Part shown: in pieces, positions 5,441 through 5,818 of the stretch
How the letters are laid out: the number at the start of each line of letters is the position of its first letter
Numbering within the stretch: position 1 is the stretch's first letter
Origin: Rhodoferax sp.
GTDB lineage: Bacteria; Pseudomonadota; Gammaproteobacteria; Burkholderiales; Burkholderiaceae_C
Direction of reading: 5' to 3'
DNA: 5,818 nt
Assembly: GCA_020048255.1 (NCBI GenBank)
Contig: JAIFMR010000058.1
Span: 1 to 5,818, forward strand
The notes under the pieces: model-generated
What the model was told of the DNA's origin: nothing
What the model saw: the letters and a program-made list of their open reading frames with translations, nothing else
Database searches by the model: none
Translations under genes and position numbers: made by a program

Positions 5441-5457
5441 CAACTCCCCAAGAGTTG
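5441..5457. promoter_or_regulatory. Hairpin-forming inverted repeat upstream of the small membrane protein gene
   Basis: CAACTC-CCCAA-GAGTTG forms a perfect 6-bp stem with a 5-base loop, 50 bases before ATG 5508. The perfect palindrome GAGTACTC lies just ahead at 5431-5438. There is no T run to suggest a terminator. It may be a protein-binding site or a leader structure, but this rests on symmetry alone. Confidence 0.3.
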
Positions 5458-5507
5458 AATTGCTCAATCACGCAAGGACAAAAAGCCGCTCGCGTATACG
5501 ATGCCTC

Positions 5508-5753
5508 ATGGATGAAATCAAAAACCTTGAAAGCCTGGGTCTGGTGTTACCCAGTCCGCTCTACATCGTCGGTGCCATTTTGTTTGGCATCGTTGGCTAC
5601 GTGGCTTTCAGGCGCGGGCGCAAAACATCCGCTCCGGCGCTGACTTGGACTGGTGTAACGTTGATGCTCTACCCGTATGCGGTATCTCAGACCTGGTTGT
5701 TGTGGTTTCTGGGCGCCGGCCTGTGTGGCTTTGTTTATATCAAATGGGAATAA
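5508..5753 (+). CDS. Small conserved-looking membrane protein, unknown function
   Basis: With ATG 5508 as start the protein has 81 residues: MDEIKNLESLGLVLPSP, then a hydrophobic segment (about 18-34), a basic loop (FRRGRKTSAP, 34-43), a second hydrophobic segment (about 46-58) and a third (62-78), ending YIKWE. The motif MLYPYAVSQTWLL (53-65) and the LPSP motif (14-17) look like those of small hypothetical membrane proteins seen in betaproteobacteria; this is recall, not a search. A TTG at 5460 would add 16 basic residues but suits the family pattern less well. The ribosome-binding site is weak. The function is unknown. Confidence 0.8.
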   Translation: MDEIKNLESLGLVLPSPLYIVGAILFGIVGYVAFRRGRKTSAPALTWTGVTLMLYPYAVSQTWLLWFLGAGLCGFVYIKWE

Positions 5754-5802
5754 GCCCGGTGGTGTCAAGGCGTCGATGCATGAACCGCTTTAGGATTGCC
5801 TC

Positions 5803-5818
5803 ATGCCAACTGTGATTC
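5803..5818 (+). CDS. Possible start of a further gene (5' partial)
   Basis: ATG at 5803 has AGGA (5792-5795) seven bases ahead and opens the frame MPTVI before the window ends. Five residues cannot identify a protein. An MPT(V/I) start is seen in DUF4160 proteins, among many others. Confidence 0.25.

Noticed and set aside
1..5818. CRISPR array, tRNA, transposon ends or integrase
   Set aside because: No regularly spaced repeats, cloverleaf-like sequence, terminal inverted repeats or recombinase motifs were seen on either strand.

Overview
The window looks like an ordinary chromosomal stretch of a Gram-negative proteobacterium. A betaproteobacterium of the Burkholderiales (Comamonadaceae-like) is my best guess. 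I infer this from the moderate GC content, from a lipobox lipoprotein and a glycine-zipper envelope protein that imply an outer membrane, and from the style of the small inner-membrane proteins. No rRNA or other taxonomic marker is present, so the assignment is tentative.

Layout: (1) Positions 1-485 hold the 3' part of a diguanylate cyclase, a GGDEF domain with an intact active site and I-site. (2) Positions 603-1123, minus strand, hold a type II toxin-antitoxin module: an intact Phd/YefM-type antitoxin overlapping a RelE-type toxin gene that is frameshifted as written, with all expected catalytic residues after the shift. (3) Positions 1266-2213, minus strand, hold a two-gene envelope unit: an exported glycine-zipper protein followed by a small membrane-anchored, Gln-rich protein. 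(4) Positions 2344-2859, minus strand, hold a Nudix hydrolase with a perfect Nudix box. (5) Positions 3039-4671, plus strand, hold a YccF-family membrane protein and a closely following MFS transporter. (6) Positions 4798-5753 hold three small envelope proteins: a lipoprotein (+), a two-helix membrane protein (-) and another small membrane protein (+). A further gene may begin in the last 16 bases.

The genes do not assemble into one evident pathway. The common thread is the cell envelope, since most of the intact genes encode exported or membrane proteins. The c-di-GMP enzyme, the Nudix hydrolase and the toxin-antitoxin remnant sit among them. I found no CRISPR array, tRNA, transposase, integrase, phage gene or defence cluster, and nothing amounting to a clearly new system. 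The points most worth a second look are the broken relE-like toxin beside an intact antitoxin, a 15-bp tandem repeat and a Shine-Dalgarno hairpin ahead of the glycine-zipper gene, and the uncharacterised small envelope proteins.
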